The notes: generated by a model from the sequence alone, not told the origin. 15,552 nucleotides of DNA from Alphaproteobacteria bacterium (GCA_017643325.1 JAEPNS010000023.1:2848-18399), one strand, 5' to 3'. Counted from the first letter of the stretch, positions 1 to 8,268 are shown. Program-made: numbers and translations.

Positions 1-124
1 GATCGATGCTGGCCGACACGTCGGTCGCGAGCACCAGTTCCAGATCGACGGGTACCTCGTTGGCACCTGCCGCGCCGGCGGAAAGGCACCCCAGAAGGGT
101 GAGGGCCAGGACGCGGCTTCTCAT
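1..124 (-). CDS. DUF1194-type secreted von Willebrand A-like protein, N-terminal part
   Basis: Only the first 41 codons lie in the window; the gene runs off the left edge. It starts at ATG 124-122. Residues 1-21 form a signal peptide (basic start, hydrophobic LALTLLGCL, small residues up to about AGA-N). Next comes VDLELVLATDVSASID, in which DVSAS (residues 35-39) is the DxSxS start of a MIDAS metal site in a von Willebrand A fold. The V-D-L-x-L-V-L-A-x-D-V-S-x-S-I-D pattern is typical of the DUF1194 family, whose function is not settled. It is the last visible gene of the minus-strand group after mutY and the small secreted protein, 73 bp downstream of the latter. The family call rests on this short stretch only. 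Confidence 0.7.
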   Translation of the reverse strand, partial: MRSRVLALTLLGCLSAGAAGANEVPVDLELVLATDVSASID

Positions 125-197
125 GCCGATCGACCGGACGCGCTGTCGTGCGGGTACCATCCGACGATCATAATCCAAAGTTGAAACCGTCGGGGCG

Positions 198-725
198 TCA
201 GCGTCCAAGAACGAGTTCGATCCCATTTCGCGAGCACGTCAGGTCGGGGCGATCCGGCACGCCATATTCGACGTCGAGAACAAGCCGATCCGCCTCGACC
301 CTGCCGGAGAGCCACTGGAAAGCCTGCTCGCCCGAAGCCAGCCGCTTAAGAGGGAGTCGACCGCCGAAACGTCCGTCCGCGGCAACCTCCCAGTCGAAGT
401 TGACCCCCTCACCCGCCATTCCGCTGATGCGGCCGTCCTGCAGTCGCCCCAGAAACAGGCCGTCGAACTGGAAGTCGCATCCGCGCGCATCAACCCAGCC
501 GCTGAACGGCCGCATCGGCCGTTCCGCCGGCGTCGCTTCCGGACTGGCCGTTGCCGGATCGATCTGTGCACTGGGAAGCGGCAGCTGTTTGCGACGCTCG
601 CTCATTCCCTCGACCGGTCCCGAGAGCACGCCGCCCGGCTGGGCATCGTCCGCCGTCAACGGGGCGCTTGTCCAGAACAAGTACAGTCCCGCAAGCAGGG
701 TAATGCTGCAGCGTGTGAGATCCAT
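198..725 (-). CDS. small secreted or periplasmic protein of unknown function (175 aa)
   Basis: I do not recognise this family. ATG at 725-723, stop TGA at 200-198. Residues 1-25 look like a signal peptide: a short basic start, a hydrophobic run (ITLLAGLYLFW), then SAPLTA-DD as a likely cleavage site. Residues 26-72 are low-complexity and proline-rich, probably a flexible linker. Residues 73-175 look like one small beta-rich domain with repeated G-x-F/L-x-G patterns. The mature protein has only two cysteines, C83 (RGCDF) and C164 (LTCSR), one at each end of that domain, so a disulfide is possible. It lies 57 bp after mutY on the same strand and is probably co-transcribed. No clear ribosome binding site precedes the start. 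Codon use resembles its neighbours. Confidence 0.75.
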   Translation of the reverse strand: MDLTRCSITLLAGLYLFWTSAPLTADDAQPGGVLSGPVEGMSERRKQLPLPSAQIDPATASPEATPAERPMRPFSGWVDARGCDFQFDGLFLGRLQDGRISGMAGEGVNFDWEVAADGRFGGRLPLKRLASGEQAFQWLSGRVEADRLVLDVEYGVPDRPDLTCSRNGIELVLGR

Positions 726-782
726 GGTCAGTCAAATCAGGCGGTATCGCCGCTCGAAGTCAAGCGTTCTGGTTTGGGTCCG

Positions 783-1844
783 TCACGCGCCCTTGCCCAC
801 ATGCGCGAGCGCGTGGCGGACCACCTTGCGGGTGAGCGTCGGCAGGGCATGGTCGCCGAACCGCTCGACCGGGACCCACACACCGAACCGCGCCTTCCGG
901 CCGTCGATGCGAGCCGCCTTCACCTTCAACTGCAGCTGCAGGTGGGTGAATCCGTGCTCGACCAGCCCCGGCAGGTCGCGCCAGTCGGCCTCGACCGGCG
1001 GCGCGTCGTGGAAATCGTCGCGCTCCTCCCAGGGGGTCGAGGGCACCTCCATCATGCCGCCGAGCAGGCCTTCCTCCGGGCGGCGACGCAGCAGGACCGC
1101 ACCATCGCCGCGCACCATCCAGTAGGCGACCGCGCGCCGGGTCGGGCGCGCGCGCTTCGGCGCCCTGCGCGGCAGTTCCTCCGCGATGCCCTGCGCGCGC
1201 GCAATGCAGGCATCGCACCAGGGACAGATCGCGCAGGCCGGCGAACGCGGCGTGCAGACGGTGGCACCCAGGTCCATCACGGCCTGCGCGTAGTCGCCGG
1301 CCCGTTCCGCGGGTGTCATGCGGGCCGCGGCGGTGCGCATCGCCGGCTTGGCATCCGGCATCGGCTCGGTGATCGCGAACAGCCGCGCCATCACCCGCTC
1401 GATATTGCCGTCGACGGGGGTCGCCGCGCGGTCGAACGCGATCGCGGCAATGGCGGCCGCCGTGTAGGGGCCTATACCGGGCAGCGCGCGAAGCCCGTCC
1501 TCGGTGTCGGGAAACACGCCGCCATGGTCGGACACCACGACGCGCGCGCACTTGTGCAGGTTGCGCGCCCGGGCGTAGTAGCCGAGCCCCGCCCATTCGG
1601 TGAGCACGTCGTCGAGGTCGGCGCGCGCCAGGTCGTCGATGCGCGGCCAGCGTGCAAGGAAGCGCGCGAAGTAGGGCCCCACCGCCGCCACGGTCGTCTG
1701 CTGCAGCATCACCTCGCTGAGCCAGACGTGATAGGGCTCCGGCCGCTCGCCCGCTTTCGAGCGCGCCGGCGGCACACGCCAGGGCAGCCGCCGGGCGTGG
1801 CGGTCGTACCAGTCGAGGATGGTCTGCGGGTCGGGTGCGTTCAC
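783..1844 (-). CDS. mutY: A/G-specific adenine DNA glycosylase MutY
   Basis: Removes adenine mispaired with 8-oxoguanine in base excision repair. The 353-aa length is normal for MutY. The start is taken as GTG 1844-1842, which puts the conserved ILDWYD...LPWR opening at residue 9. The catalytic Glu is E44 in SEVMLQQT; the helix-hairpin-helix is LPGIGPYTA (121-129); the catalytic Asp is D145 in VDGN. The [4Fe-4S] ligands are C197, C204, C207 and C213, with the classic C-x6-C-x2-C-x5-C spacing. The C-terminal NUDIX-like domain (about 235-350) carries F-T-H (299-301), matching the FSH loop that reads 8-oxoguanine. The frame stays open far upstream of the GTG, through the repeat element, but the family's usual N-terminus argues against a longer protein. 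It is divergent from the DUF721 gene and followed by two secreted-protein genes. Confidence 0.96.
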   Translation of the reverse strand: MNAPDPQTILDWYDRHARRLPWRVPPARSKAGERPEPYHVWLSEVMLQQTTVAAVGPYFARFLARWPRIDDLARADLDDVLTEWAGLGYYARARNLHKCARVVVSDHGGVFPDTEDGLRALPGIGPYTAAAIAAIAFDRAATPVDGNIERVMARLFAITEPMPDAKPAMRTAAARMTPAERAGDYAQAVMDLGATVCTPRSPACAICPWCDACIARAQGIAEELPRRAPKRARPTRRAVAYWMVRGDGAVLLRRRPEEGLLGGMMEVPSTPWEERDDFHDAPPVEADWRDLPGLVEHGFTHLQLQLKVKAARIDGRKARFGVWVPVERFGDHALPTLTRKVVRHALAHVGKGA

Positions 1845-1890
1845 GGTATCCGGTACGGTCGCGCGGCATTGTTGGATGCGGGCCGACCTT

Positions 1891-2168
1891 CTAGAGCAGT
1901 ATCTTCTTAGGTGGAAACGGTTCTGTTTGCGGCGCGGTGCGACGATCCGCGCGGAAGGCGGCGCAGCACGATGCGGGGCATCGTGCAAGCCGCCTGACAA
2001 AGCGGGCGTCCGCCGCGGCCAAACCCCGAAGGGGGCGGGCGGATTTGCGCCAATGCCTTCGCGTTCCGGCTCGACCGTACCGACCGGTACGCCCTTCACC
2101 GAAACACTCGACCTTGACGCAAATCCTCCTCGCCAGAACCGCTTCCACCTAAAAAGATACCACTCTAG
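1891..2168. repeat. 278-bp MITE-like element with 35-bp terminal inverted repeats
   Basis: The arms are 1891-1925 and 2134-2168. Read inward they match at 31 of 35 positions; both begin CTAGAG and contain TTAGGTGGAA and CGGTTCTG. The 208-bp core has a perfect hairpin at 1966-1986 (9-bp stem GCACGATGC, 3-nt loop), another at 2076-2091 (6-bp stem CGTACC) and a 9-bp inverted pair GGATTTGCG at 2041-2049 / 2118-2126. Outer CTAG at both ends would fit target-site bases. No transposase is encoded. It fills most of the divergent gap between mutY and the DUF721 gene and must sit in or beside both promoters; I could not place a convincing promoter for either gene. Mobility is inferred from form alone. 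Confidence 0.75.
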
Positions 2169-2213
2169 CATGAAGCCGACGCGAAAGGCCCGGCAGGGAA
2201 ACACCGGCACGCC

Positions 2214-2705
2214 ATGGACAGCAAGCGAGCGAAAGGCCCACGGGCCATCGGTGCCGAGACGGCGCGCGCGACCGGCGCGATCCGGCGCAAGCGCGGCTTC
2301 TTCGAGGCAAGCGTGTTCTCGGACTGGGGCATGATTGTCGGTGACGAGCTGTCCAGCCAGTGTGTCCCCCTGCGCCTCGTGCGCGGACCGGAGGGCGAGG
2401 GCGGCACGCTGCATGTGCGCGTCACCGGCCCCCTCGCGCTTGAACTCCAGCATCTGGAGCCGCAGGTGGTGGAGCGGATCAACGGCTTCTACGGGTTCCG
2501 CGCCATCGCACGCCTGCGGCTCCATCAGGGACCGATTGCCGCCCCGGAAAAACCGCGCCGGAAACCGGCGCCGGAAGCGTCCGCCGAAGATATCGCGGCC
2601 CTGGAGAACCAGCTGACGGCGGTCGAGGATCCCGAGCTGCGCGCGGCCCTGCGCAGGCTCGGTGAATCGGTCGCCGCCCGGCGCACGCGCCACACGAAGT
2701 CGTGA
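2214..2705 (+). CDS. DUF721 / DciA-like protein
   Basis: A 163-aa cytosolic protein. Residues 26-105 resemble the DUF721 fold: a basic start (RRKRGFFEASVFSDWGMIVGDELSS is typical of the W-x-x-I/V-V-G region), a strand pair around GGTLHVRVTGPLALELQH, then a helix and strand ending INGFYGFRAIARLRL. DUF721 includes DciA, which loads the replicative helicase DnaB in bacteria lacking DnaC; whether this alphaproteobacterial form does that is inference. The C-terminal third (about 110-163) is a charged linker plus a predicted helix (EDIAALENQLTAVEDPELR). The start is ATG 2214; an AGGGA about 15 bp upstream is a distant and weak ribosome binding site. The gene is followed after 151 bp by the dsbA-like gene, and the order mutY / DUF721 / dsbA / smc is familiar in Alphaproteobacteria. 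Confidence 0.85.
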   Translation: MDSKRAKGPRAIGAETARATGAIRRKRGFFEASVFSDWGMIVGDELSSQCVPLRLVRGPEGEGGTLHVRVTGPLALELQHLEPQVVERINGFYGFRAIARLRLHQGPIAAPEKPRRKPAPEASAEDIAALENQLTAVEDPELRAALRRLGESVAARRTRHTKS

Positions 2706-2800
2706 CCGCGGGCCGGCGCCGCGTCTTCCTTCCGTCACAATCGCCTGCGAACCTGTGCATTCATGGCTCAACCGGTTGTTGCAAAAGCGTTTTTCCACGC

Positions 2801-2829
2801 TTGTGCGGCTCCGGATGAGGTCCCATAAT
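2801..2829 (+). promoter_or_regulatory. putative sigma70-type promoter of the dsbA-like gene and smc
   Basis: TTGTGC (2801-2806), a 17-bp spacer and CATAAT (2824-2829) fit a -35/-10 pair. Transcription would begin near 2836, about 20 bp before the GTG start. The match is by eye only. Confidence 0.45.
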
Positions 2830-2846
2830 CGCTAGATATTGTGTTT

Positions 2847-2852
2847 GGAGGA
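2847..2852 (+). promoter_or_regulatory. ribosome binding site that fixes the dsbA-like start
   Basis: GGAGGA lies 4 bp before GTG 2857. An in-frame TTG at 2839 lies upstream of this site and would run through it, so GTG 2857 is the better start. Confidence 0.75.
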
Positions 2853-2856
2853 CGTT

Positions 2857-3474
2857 GTGCACCTATATAGACGGATCGGGGCCGCCCTGGTCGGCCTGAT
2901 GACGTTTGTGCTGGTCGCGGGAAGCGCGCAGGCGCAGGACACGGGCGACACCGCCGCGATGCTCGGCCCGCGCGTGATCGGAAGCGAGGACGCACCGGTC
3001 ACGGTGATCGAGTATTTCTCGCTGACCTGCCCGCATTGCGCCGCGTTCCACAACGGCGCCTATGCCGAACTGAAGGAAAAATACGTCGACACCGGCAAGG
3101 TGAAGTTCGTCTATCGCGACTTCCCGCTCGACGGGGTCGGCCTGCGCGCGGCCATGATGGCGCGCTGCGTGGACGAAAAACGCTACCCGGGCGTCATCCA
3201 GGTGCTGTTCAAGACGCAGGAGAACTGGGCGCGGTCGGCCGACCCGGTCGCGGAGCTGCAGAAGATCGGCGCGCTTGCGGGACTCGGTGCCGAAGCGTTT
3301 GAGTCCTGCGTCCAGTCGGACGCGCTGGCCAACGGTATTCTCGCCCAGCGGCAGGAAGCCAGTGCGGCCGGCGTTCGCAGCACGCCGACCTTCGAGATCA
3401 ACGGTCGGATGTATCCCGGATCGCGGTCCATCGAGGAATTCGACGAAATCCTCGAGCCGCTTCTGGCAAACTAG
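2857..3474 (+). CDS. DsbA-family periplasmic thiol:disulfide oxidoreductase
   Basis: A 205-aa thioredoxin-fold protein exported to the periplasm. Residues 1-26 are a signal peptide ending SAQA-QD. The active site is C58-P-H-C61 in FSLTCPHCAAF, the CPHC motif of DsbA oxidases, and STPTF (175-179) carries the cis-proline P177. A helical insert lies between them (about 95-165). Two more cysteines, C104 and C151, sit in that insert and could form a second structural disulfide, as known in some alphaproteobacterial DsbA proteins. Its likely role is oxidising cysteines in exported proteins, with DsbB as the usual partner; no DsbB is in the window. It lies 39 bp upstream of smc and may share its transcript. 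A DsbC- or DsbG-like isomerase is less likely because no dimerisation domain is present. Confidence 0.9.
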   Translation: MHLYRRIGAALVGLMTFVLVAGSAQAQDTGDTAAMLGPRVIGSEDAPVTVIEYFSLTCPHCAAFHNGAYAELKEKYVDTGKVKFVYRDFPLDGVGLRAAMMARCVDEKRYPGVIQVLFKTQENWARSADPVAELQKIGALAGLGAEAFESCVQSDALANGILAQRQEASAAGVRSTPTFEINGRMYPGSRSIEEFDEILEPLLAN

Positions 3475-3513
3475 GCGAGCAGCCGCTCGGGGCTATCAGG
3501 GGGTTACGCACCG

Positions 3514-6500
3514 GTGCAGTTCAACAAGCTGAGATTGACGGGCTTCAAGTCCTTCGTCGACGGGACCGATCTTATGATCGAGCCCGGGCTGACCGGCATC
3601 GTCGGCCCGAACGGCTGCGGCAAGTCGAACCTGGTCGAGGCCCTTCGCTGGATCATGGGCGAGACGTCCGCCAAGCAGATGCGCGGCGGTGCCATGGACG
3701 ACGTCATTTTCGGCGGCACCTCCGACCGCCCGGCGCGCAACGCGGCCGAGGTCGTGCTCTCGCTCGACAACAGCGACCGCACCGCCCCGAGCCAGTTTAA
3801 CGAGTCCGACGAGCTGGAAATCTCCCGCCGGATCGAGCGCGAGAAGGGCTCGACCTACCGCGTGAACGGGCGCGATGTCCGGGCACGGGACGTGCAGATC
3901 CTTTTTGCCGACCAGGCGACGGGGCCGCGCTCGACGGCGCTCGTGAGCCAGGGCCGGGTCGGCGCGCTGATCAGCGCCAAGCCCGGCGACCGCCGGATCC
4001 TGATCGAGGAGGCCGCAGGTATCACCGGCCTTCACTCGCGCCGGCACGAGGCCGAACTGCGCCTGCGCGCGGCGGAGAACAACCTGGAGCGTCTCGACGA
4101 CGTGCTTGTCACCCTCGACGCGCAGCTCCAGGGCCTCAAGAAGCAGGTCCGCCAGGCGCGCCGCTACAAGAACATCTCCCACGACATCCGCAAGACCGAG
4201 GCCGCGGTTCTGCACCACCGCTGGACCGCGGCGCGCGAGGCCGTGGCCCAGGCCGAGGAAGTGCTGCGCCTCAGCGAGACCGCCGTGGCCGAACAGTCGC
4301 GCGTGGTGTCCGAGGCGACACGCACGCGTGAGGACGCCGCCGCCGAGCTGGTCCCGCTGCGCGACGCCGAGGCCAACGCCGCGGCCGAGCTGCAGCGCCT
4401 GAACATCGCCCGCGAGGAGCTCGACGCCGAGGAACGGCGCGCCCAGGCCGCCATGGAACAGTGGCAGACCCGGCTCGCCCAGATCGAGGCCGACCTGGGC
4501 CGCGAGCGCAGCCTCGCCGAGGAGGCGCAGGTTGCCCTGAACCGACTCGGCGCCGAGAAGACCGAGATCGAGCGCGCCTGCGCCGGCGAGGACGAGCTGA
4601 TCGCCCAGACCGACACCGCACGGCAGGAACGCGCCGCAAAGGTCGAGGCGGTCGAGGCCAACGTGACCGCGCTGATGGAGCGCCTCGCCAACGGCGAAGC
4701 GCAGATCGCGGCGCTCGAGCGCGAACTCGGGGAACTCGATGCCCGCCGCCGCCGCCTCGACAGCGAGGCGAGCGAGGCACGCGCCGAACGCGAGACCATC
4801 GAGAAGGCCGGCCTGACCTCCGACGAGCTCGTGCAGGCCGAGACCCGCATGAATGCCGCCGAGGAACATCTCAAGGCGATGCGGGGCGAACTCGAGAATG
4901 CCGAGGCCGCGCGCGACGCCGCGGAGACGCGGCGCGACAAGGTGCGCGACGTGCGCTCCCAGGCCGCCGAGGCCCTGTCGCGCCTGCGCGCGGAGGCGGG
5001 CGCGCTCGAGGACATTCTCGCGACCGAGGCCGAGGAGGATTCCGAGGACTGGACACCGATGATCGACGCGATCGAGGTGACGCCCGGATACGAGGCCGCG
5101 CTGGGCGCGGCGCTCGGGGAAGACCTCGACGCCCCGGCCGACACGCGCGCGTCGCGCCACTGGACCGGCCGCGCGGCGATGCCGGGGGACCCGGACCTTC
5201 CCGCCGGGGCGGAGCCGCTCGCCCGGTTCGTCCGCAATGCCGGGCCGCTCGGCCGCCGTCTCGCCCAGATCGGCCTGGTCGCCGACGCCGGGACCGGAGA
5301 CCGTCTCGCATCCGACCTGCGGCCGGGCCAGCGCCTCGTCGACCGTGACGGCCGACTGTGGCGCTGGGACGGGTTCGTCGCACGCGGCGACGCCCGCTCG
5401 TCGGCCTCCACGCGCCTGCACCAGCGCAACCGCCTGACCGAACTGCAGGGACGCATCGCCACGTCCGAGACCGCTTTCGCGCAGATCGACGCCGACCATG
5501 CCGCCGCGCGGCAGGCCGCCGAGACGGCGATCGCGGCGAGCCGGACCGCACGCGGCAACCTGGATTCCGCCGACGACGACGCATCGGACGCGCGGCGCGC
5601 GCACGCGAACCTGTCGCGCGAGTTCGCCGCCCGTGTCGCCCGCCACGAGACCCTCACCGCGACCCTCGAGCGGATCGCCGCCGACGTGGCCGAGATCGAG
5701 CAGAAGCTCGCCGACGCCCGGGACCGGCGCACCGCGATCGGCGATCTGGACGAGATCCGCGCCGGCACCGAGGCCGCGCGCGGCCAGCTCGGCGAAGCAC
5801 GCAGCGCGCTCGCGTCGGCGCAGAGCGAACACGACCGGCTCGTGCGCGAGGCCGAGGAGCGCCACCGCCGGATCGCCGCCCTGGCGGCGGAGGAAACCTC
5901 GTGGCAGGCCCGCCACACCGGCGCGGGCGAGCGCATCGGCGAACTGGAGACCCGCGAGGCCCAGGCGCGCGGCGAGCTCGAGACCCTCGCGGCCAGGCCC
6001 GCCGAGATCGAGACCCAGCGCGCCGGCCTGATGGACCGCCTGACCGCCGCCGAAGCGCGGCGCAACGAGGCCGGCGATGCCGTCGCGCGCGCCGACGAGA
6101 AGCTCTCCCAGGCCGAGCGCGCCATGCGCGACGCCGAGGCCAGGCTCGCCGAGCTGCGCGAGGACAAGGTCCGCACCGAATCGGCCGTCGCCCAGGCGAC
6201 CCAGACGCTGCAGACCGTGGTCGAGCGGATCGACGAGCGCCTCGAGTGCAAGCCCGACGACGTCCTTCCCCTCGCGGAGGTCCCGGAAGGCAAGGAGCTT
6301 CCGGACTTCGAAGCGTCCGAGCGGCGGCTAGAACGCCTGCTGCGCGAGCGGGACAACATGGGCCCGGTCAACCTGCGCGCCGAACAGGAATCCGAAGAAC
6401 TCGAGGAGAAGATCGAGACGATCCACTCCGAGCGCGAGGACCTCGTCGCCGCCATCGACCGCCTGCGCCGCGGTATCGCGAGCCTGAACCGCGAGGCGCG

Positions 6501-6984
6501 GCAACGGCTGCTGGCGTCCTTCCAGGAAGTCGACAAGCACTTCCAGGAGCTGTTCGTGCGCCTGTTCGGCGGCGGGCGCGCGCATCTCGAGCTCACCGAC
6601 GCCGAAGATCCGCTCGAGGCCGGGATCGAGATCTACGCCAGCCCGCCGGGCAAGAAGCTGCAGATTCTCTCGCTGCTGTCGGGTGGCGAGCAGGCGCTGA
6701 CCGCGACGGCGCTGCTGTTCGCGGTGTTCCTGACGAACCCGGCGCCGATCTGTGTCCTCGACGAGGTCGACGCGCCGCTGGACGACGCCAACGTCGACCG
6801 TTTCTGCAACCTGCTGGACCATATCTCCAAGCAGGGCTCGACGCGCTTCCTGATCGTCACGCACCACCGCATGACCATGGCGCGCATGGACCGGCTCTAC
6901 GGTGTCACCATGCCCGAACGCGGGGTCAGCCAGCTGGTCTCGGTCGACCTGCGCGGGGCCGAGGAAATCCGCGCCACCGCCTGA
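3514..6984 (+). CDS. smc: chromosome segregation ATPase SMC
   Basis: A full-length SMC of 1156 aa that compacts and helps segregate the chromosome, usually with ScpA and ScpB, which are not in the window. The N-terminal head has Walker A GPNGCGKS (31-38) after the usual LTGFKSF opening. Long Ala/Glu/Arg-rich coiled coils follow (about 170-500 and 640-960). Between them lies a hinge domain (about 505-630, around DWTPMIDAIEV...RLVDRDGRLWRW). The C-terminal head has the signature LSGGEQ (1055-1060) and Walker B CVLDEVDAP with D1083 and E1084. The start is GTG 3514, with AGGGGG (3498-3503) 10 bp upstream. The coiled coils make other frames look open, including two antisense frames above 800 codons, which are artefacts. 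The F0 ATP synthase promoter follows. Confidence 0.98.
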   Translation: MQFNKLRLTGFKSFVDGTDLMIEPGLTGIVGPNGCGKSNLVEALRWIMGETSAKQMRGGAMDDVIFGGTSDRPARNAAEVVLSLDNSDRTAPSQFNESDELEISRRIEREKGSTYRVNGRDVRARDVQILFADQATGPRSTALVSQGRVGALISAKPGDRRILIEEAAGITGLHSRRHEAELRLRAAENNLERLDDVLVTLDAQLQGLKKQVRQARRYKNISHDIRKTEAAVLHHRWTAAREAVAQAEEVLRLSETAVAEQSRVVSEATRTREDAAAELVPLRDAEANAAAELQRLNIAREELDAEERRAQAAMEQWQTRLAQIEADLGRERSLAEEAQVALNRLGAEKTEIERACAGEDELIAQTDTARQERAAKVEAVEANVTALMERLANGEAQIAALERELGELDARRRRLDSEASEARAERETIEKAGLTSDELVQAETRMNAAEEHLKAMRGELENAEAARDAAETRRDKVRDVRSQAAEALSRLRAEAGALEDILATEAEEDSEDWTPMIDAIEVTPGYEAALGAALGEDLDAPADTRASRHWTGRAAMPGDPDLPAGAEPLARFVRNAGPLGRRLAQIGLVADAGTGDRLASDLRPGQRLVDRDGRLWRWDGFVARGDARSSASTRLHQRNRLTELQGRIATSETAFAQIDADHAAARQAAETAIAASRTARGNLDSADDDASDARRAHANLSREFAARVARHETLTATLERIAADVAEIEQKLADARDRRTAIGDLDEIRAGTEAARGQLGEARSALASAQSEHDRLVREAEERHRRIAALAAEETSWQARHTGAGERIGELETREAQARGELETLAARPAEIETQRAGLMDRLTAAEARRNEAGDAVARADEKLSQAERAMRDAEARLAELREDKVRTESAVAQATQTLQTVVERIDERLECKPDDVLPLAEVPEGKELPDFEASERRLERLLRERDNMGPVNLRAEQESEELEEKIETIHSEREDLVAAIDRLRRGIASLNREARQRLLASFQEVDKHFQELFVRLFGGGRAHLELTDAEDPLEAGIEIYASPPGKKLQILSLLSGGEQALTATALLFAVFLTNPAPICVLDEVDAPLDDANVDRFCNLLDHISKQGSTRFLIVTHHRMTMARMDRLYGVTMPERGVSQLVSVDLRGAEEIRATA

Positions 6985-7064
6985 GTCTCGCGCGCGCGTT
7001 TTGGCCCGGTTTTCCGGCGGATTTGCGCGACTTTTTGTCCACTTCGCACATGCGGAAAGTCGCC

Positions 7065-7093
7065 TTGACTTGCCCTTGGGCGCTGAGTACCTT
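7065..7093 (+). promoter_or_regulatory. sigma70-type promoter of the F0 ATP synthase operon
   Basis: TTGACT (7065-7070), a 17-bp spacer and TACCTT (7088-7093) make a near-consensus housekeeping promoter between smc and atpI. Transcription would start near 7100, giving a leader of about 60 nt. Confidence 0.65.
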
Positions 7094-7161
7094 GCGCCCG
7101 CCTTCACTCGCGGGTTCCGCCGTTTTCAGGGGTTTTCAGGCGCCCGGTTCTGGGTCGAAAC

Positions 7162-7473
7162 ATGAACGAACCGGATCAGCCATCACCGCTCGACGATCTG
7201 AACAAGCGTTTGAGGGACGCGCGCAGCAAGCATGCGCCGGACGAGCCGGACGACAAGGAAAGGTCCGGATCGTCGGGGGGACTGGGTCTCGGCTTTCGTG
7301 TGGCCATCGACCTGGTTGCCGGGGTCGCCGTGGGGGTTTTCGTCGGCTGGCTCCTGGATCGCTGGCTGGGCACGACACCCTGGTTGATGTTGGTGTTTTT
7401 CTTCTTGGGAGCAGCCGCCGGTTTCTCGAACGTGTTGCGCGCAGAGCGCGCCAGCCGGAACCAGCGCAAATAA
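7162..7473 (+). CDS. atpI: ATP synthase protein AtpI
   Basis: A 103-aa inner-membrane protein. The first 40 residues are charged and cytoplasmic (LDDLNKRLRDAR, a typical AtpI/AtpZ start). Two membrane helices follow at about 45-66 (VAIDLVAGVAVGVFVGWLL) and 72-92 (TPWLMLVFFFLGAAAGFSN), then a short basic tail. The small-residue pattern in the helices and the position as first gene of an F0 operon support the call. In other bacteria AtpI helps assemble the c-ring and may help magnesium supply; it is not part of the finished enzyme. No strong ribosome binding site precedes ATG 7162. atpB follows after 20 bp. Confidence 0.92.
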   Translation: MNEPDQPSPLDDLNKRLRDARSKHAPDEPDDKERSGSSGGLGLGFRVAIDLVAGVAVGVFVGWLLDRWLGTTPWLMLVFFFLGAAAGFSNVLRAERASRNQRK

Positions 7474-7493
7474 GCATCTGAAGGACGTCTGAC

Positions 7494-8216
7494 GTGGCAA
7501 GCCCGCTCGAACAGTTCGAAATCAAGCCCATCGTCCCGATCGAGATCGGGGGCCTCGACGTCTCGTTCACGAACTCGTCGCTGTGGATGGTCCTCGCCGT
7601 GGTCGTCGCCGGCGGCACGCTGACCCTGGCCGCGAGCCGCGGCGCCATGGTGCCGGGACGGCTCCAGTCGGTCGCGGAGCTGTTCTACGAGTTCATCGCC
7701 GGGCTCATCAAGGAAACCATAGGCACCCAGGGCCGCAAGTATTTCCCGATCATCTTCACGATCTTCGCCTTCGTGCTGACGGGCAACCTCCTGGGCATGG
7801 TGCCCTACAGCTTCACCTTCACGAGCCACATCATCGTCACCTTCGCGATGGCGATCGTGATCTTCCTTGCCGTGACGGTGCTGGGCTTCGCGAAGCACGG
7901 GATGCACTTCTTCTCCTTCTTCGTGCCGCCGGGCACGCCGCTGATCATGTACCCGCTGATGATCCCGATCGAGGTGCTGTCCTACCTCTCGCGCCCGATC
8001 AGCCTCGCGGTGCGTCTGTTCGCGAACATGATGGCGGGCCACATTCTCCTGAAGGTCATCGCCGGCTTCGTCGCCGCCATGGGCGTGTTCGGCATCCTGC
8101 CGCTGGCCCTCGTGGTCGCGCTGACGGGCCTGGAGATCATCATCGCCTTCCTGCAGGCCTACGTCTTCACGATCCTGACCTGCCTGTACATCAACGACGC
8201 GCTTCACCTGCACTAG
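7494..8216 (+). CDS. atpB: F0F1 ATP synthase subunit a
   Basis: The proton channel subunit of F0, in the inner membrane. Its 240 aa are almost entirely hydrophobic, with about five membrane helices. The essential arginine that works against the c-ring carboxylate is R174 in LAVRLFANMMAGH. The C-terminal LEIIIAFLQAYVFTILTCLYIND block is the family's usual last helix. The start is GTG 7494, preceded by GAAGGAC about 10 bp upstream. The next gene, atpE, encodes its c-ring partner. Confidence 0.98.
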   Translation: MASPLEQFEIKPIVPIEIGGLDVSFTNSSLWMVLAVVVAGGTLTLAASRGAMVPGRLQSVAELFYEFIAGLIKETIGTQGRKYFPIIFTIFAFVLTGNLLGMVPYSFTFTSHIIVTFAMAIVIFLAVTVLGFAKHGMHFFSFFVPPGTPLIMYPLMIPIEVLSYLSRPISLAVRLFANMMAGHILLKVIAGFVAAMGVFGILPLALVVALTGLEIIIAFLQAYVFTILTCLYINDALHLH

Positions 8217-8268
8217 CCGGCGAAGCGCCCACGAAACCGCAACCAAATCTCTTTCGGAGGCACAAAAA

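Noticed and set aside
735..763. Two TTGACT-like hexamers on the minus strand before the 175-aa secreted protein
   Set aside because: No acceptable -10 at the right distance, and a start there would leave almost no leader; the gene can be read from the mutY transcript.
783..2798. One 671-codon minus-strand frame covering mutY, the inverted-repeat element and the antisense of the DUF721 gene
   Set aside because: Only the part from GTG 1844 matches MutY, with the expected length and N-terminus. The rest crosses a repeat and a real gene on the other strand; open frames are frequent at this GC content.
2784..2803. Small AAGCG / CGCTT hairpin after the DUF721 gene as a terminator
   Set aside because: Only a 5-bp stem with an 8-nt loop and no T-tract after it.
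3496..6596. Two antisense frames of more than 800 codons opposite smc
   Set aside because: They mirror the repetitive coiled-coil codons of smc and have low-complexity Arg/Ser- or Gly/Leu-rich translations without domains.
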